The notes under the pieces: model-generated | Told to the model about the DNA's origin: nothing | Seen by the model: the letters and a program-made list of their open reading frames with translations, nothing else | The model's database searches: none | Program-made: the position numbers and the translations under genes | DNA from: Kordia sp. TARA_039_SRF | GTDB lineage: Bacteria > Bacteroidota > Bacteroidia > Flavobacteriales > Flavobacteriaceae | Assembly: GCA_006383075.2 (NCBI GenBank) | Contig: SMNH02000002.1 | Location: 613,817-677,816, forward strand | Direction: 5' to 3' | DNA: 64,000 nucleotides | Shown here: piece after piece, positions 62,384-64,000 of the stretch | How the letters are laid out: every line of letters begins with the position of its first letter | Numbering within the stretch: the first letter of the stretch is position 1

Positions 62384-62599
62384 CTAAAGAGGTTCATACT
62401 CAAACCCTAAAAAATCAAGTACGATTATCACCTCTTTTTGAAAGACTATCTTTTGCTTTTTTGCGAATTCTAAAGAAACCCCTCGTTGCTTTGCGATGGT
62501 TTCATTTATAATTGGGGTAACATATTTTACACTCACTGGTCTTACAAGCTGACGAAGCTGTGCTTTGCCCATCGTTTTAATTTGTTCTTTTCTTATCAT
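62384..62599 (-). CDS. Small hypothetical protein
   Basis: 71 residues: MIRKEQIKTMGKAQLRQLVR, TPIINETIAKQRGVSLEFAK, ends DFLGFEYEPL. Helical, basic. It lies 59 bp beyond the end of the large protein at 62659, same strand, so possibly in one transcript. No family recognised. Confidence 0.6.
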   Translation of the reverse strand: MIRKEQIKTMGKAQLRQLVRPVSVKYVTPIINETIAKQRGVSLEFAKKQKIVFQKEVIIVLDFLGFEYEPL

Positions 62600-62658
62600 A
62601 GTGTTTCGTCTTTCTTGAAATCAAATAACTTTGGTAGCGTGTAAATTTACATGATTTA

Positions 62659-63999
62659 TTAGCACTCATAAAGTTCAAATTCTTTATGGGTTAATGCATT
62701 TAGGATTCTCGGTACTTCCGATATAAAATAGTTCGGGATTCCTCTGTTATGTTCGATATAATGATACACTTGTGGCAGTGTAAATTCACCTTTGATGTAC
62801 TTTTTGATTTTCATACGTACTTTTTCCTCTGCGGTCATGATTCTACGCCTTGCGCCAGCTTTGGTTGCTTTTTGTTGGCGTCTTGTTGCTCTTTGCTCTT
62901 GATACTTTTGATATTGTTTAAGCCATTCCACTGTATAGGCAAATCCGCCTTCACTGGCTCGCTTTCGTGTGCTATCGAAGTAGATACAAGGGAAATAGAT
63001 TTGATACTCTTTTTTACGCCTAAAAAAGCGTTTGGCACGATTAATTCGGTAGATAAGCAGTCCAAACATGTACAACAAGGTTTCCTTTCGCGGAATGCTC
63101 CCGTTGGGATTTCGCAAATATTCATCATCGATTTGCACGAGCGCATTGTGCCAGCTTCCGTAATACACCTCTTTGCCTTTCCATATCGGCGCTGCTATTT
63201 TTACAAAGAGTTGCAGAAGCAGTTCTCGAAACTCTTCTTTGGATAGCACGCCATCGGTGGATTCTCTCTCAAGACGCCTGTGCATCTGCTCTGATGCGTA
63301 GCTGTAGGTGTCATAGTGATGTTCGGTCAGTGCTTGTAATAGCTCTGGGCGGTAGTAAATTTTACTTCGCAAATACTCTGATAACTCATTTTTGGGAAAA
63401 TTTTCGCGCGCCCCTAGTTTGCCTGCGTTCTGATTGGAAATTTTTAAGGCTTCATCTTTTGTGGAGTTCTTGTAAGAGTTCCTGTTTTTGCCATCGGCAA
63501 AAGAATAAACTTCCGCTTTTCGGGAATGGTTATCAACATTCCCTACTTTTTTTATCTTTTCTTTAGTAAGAGTTCTTGTATCTACACTATATAGCCACAA
63601 GTTTTGTGGTTTAGATTGGCTAACTTTCTGATTTTCAGCGTTAGCATTTCCCTTATCGCGAAAGACAAAAATAGCTTCGTTTATAAAGTAATTCACAGAC
63701 TTTTTTCTCCCAAAGGACTCATATTGCTCAAAAACTCCTGCCTTGTACAATCGCTTGATATGATTGAAGATGGTATTTTGACAATACAGTACTCTTGGCA
63801 CTCCCTCTTTTGTAAAATTAGCCATCTCATAAGAGTTGGTATGTGCTTTTGGAAAGGCAACTCTAGCATCACTAGATAAGAGTTGGAGTTGTTTTCTAAG
63901 CTTCCTAAGCTGCTGGCTGTATAGCCATAGAATCACTTCAAAAGTAGTTTCGTACTGTTGTCGCAATGGTAAGTAGGTTTCTTTGTAGAGCAATAACAT
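62659..63999 (-). CDS. Basic protein of unknown function, possibly plasmid/element replication-like
   Basis: 446 residues from the ATG at 63999; the gene may begin further right, outside the window. The N-terminal part has an HTH-like segment (YCQNTIFNHIKRLYKAGVFE, about 85-105) as in DNA-binding replication or plasmid-type proteins. The C terminus is very basic (RATRRQQKATKAGARRRIMT) and includes MTAEEKVRMKIKKYIKGEFT. It contains no recombinase or nuclease motif I recognise. Its location beside repeats and an IS suggests an integrated element. Confidence 0.6.
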   Translation of the reverse strand: MLLLYKETYLPLRQQYETTFEVILWLYSQQLRKLRKQLQLLSSDARVAFPKAHTNSYEMANFTKEGVPRVLYCQNTIFNHIKRLYKAGVFEQYESFGRKKSVNYFINEAIFVFRDKGNANAENQKVSQSKPQNLWLYSVDTRTLTKEKIKKVGNVDNHSRKAEVYSFADGKNRNSYKNSTKDEALKISNQNAGKLGARENFPKNELSEYLRSKIYYRPELLQALTEHHYDTYSYASEQMHRRLERESTDGVLSKEEFRELLLQLFVKIAAPIWKGKEVYYGSWHNALVQIDDEYLRNPNGSIPRKETLLYMFGLLIYRINRAKRFFRRKKEYQIYFPCIYFDSTRKRASEGGFAYTVEWLKQYQKYQEQRATRRQQKATKAGARRRIMTAEEKVRMKIKKYIKGEFTLPQVYHYIEHNRGIPNYFISEVPRILNALTHKEFELYEC

Positions 64000-64000
64000 G

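Overview
The window is AT-rich chromosomal DNA from a member of the Bacteroidota, most likely a marine Flavobacteriaceae (Kordia-like; the genus is an inference). Support comes from the rpmB-rpmG-DUF4295 cluster, CarboxypepD_reg/TonB-dependent outer-membrane proteins, SPFH-DUF1648-Arc-type and M61/DUF4369 proteins, candidate TAnnTTTG promoters, lack of Shine-Dalgarno sequences, and GG-leader peptides of the flavobacterial class I lanthipeptide type.

Layout. 1-1.0 kb: the 3' end of a secreted fibronectin type III protein. 1.2-2.3 kb: an isolated RelA/SpoT-type synthetase bracketed by an imperfect 37-bp direct repeat. 2.4-15.9 kb: mainly housekeeping genes on the minus strand (ftsY, ribosomal proteins L28 and L33, cinA, an Hpt protein, FAH hydrolase, exonuclease, 2-oxoacid dehydrogenase E2, GT2, recR), plus an unrecognised Ser/Thr-rich protein, an SSS symporter and a CoA-binding protein. 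16-28.4 kb: TonB-type outer-membrane protein, fabH-like, S9 peptidase, htpG, serine hydrolase, RluA-type pseudouridine synthase. 28.5-29.8 kb: three tiny double-glycine leader peptides behind a VanX-like dipeptidase. 29.8-37.3 kb: AlkB-like, an SPFH/DUF4177/DUF1648/Arc cluster, M61 peptidase, DUF819, DUF4369 lipoprotein. 37.3-42.5 kb: hypotheticals, REP-like repeats, a 304-bp tandem duplication, a DEAD-box helicase and tRNA-Thr(UGU) with a duplicated 3' end.

42.7-52.7 kb is accessory. A five-gene minus-strand run encodes a GG-leader precursor peptide, an S8 subtilase lipoprotein, a membrane protein, an M23 peptidase and a lipoprotein. Just upstream is a TPR-AraC regulator. An identical 17-bp sequence lies upstream of both the precursor peptide and the regulator, so I propose a regulated secreted-peptide system. 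A shorter AraC paralogue, lipoproteins and small proteins follow.

53.2-60.5 kb is a complete type I restriction-modification operon (hsdM-hsdS-pentapeptide membrane protein-small coiled protein-hsdR). Related TTGTTGC-rich repeats lie on both sides of it, which suggests a movable cassette. 60.7-62.1 kb is an IS3-family element whose orfA carries a premature stop, next to extra copies of IS-end-like sequence. The window ends in an unrecognised basic 446-residue protein. Gene identities come from motif recognition; no database search was possible.
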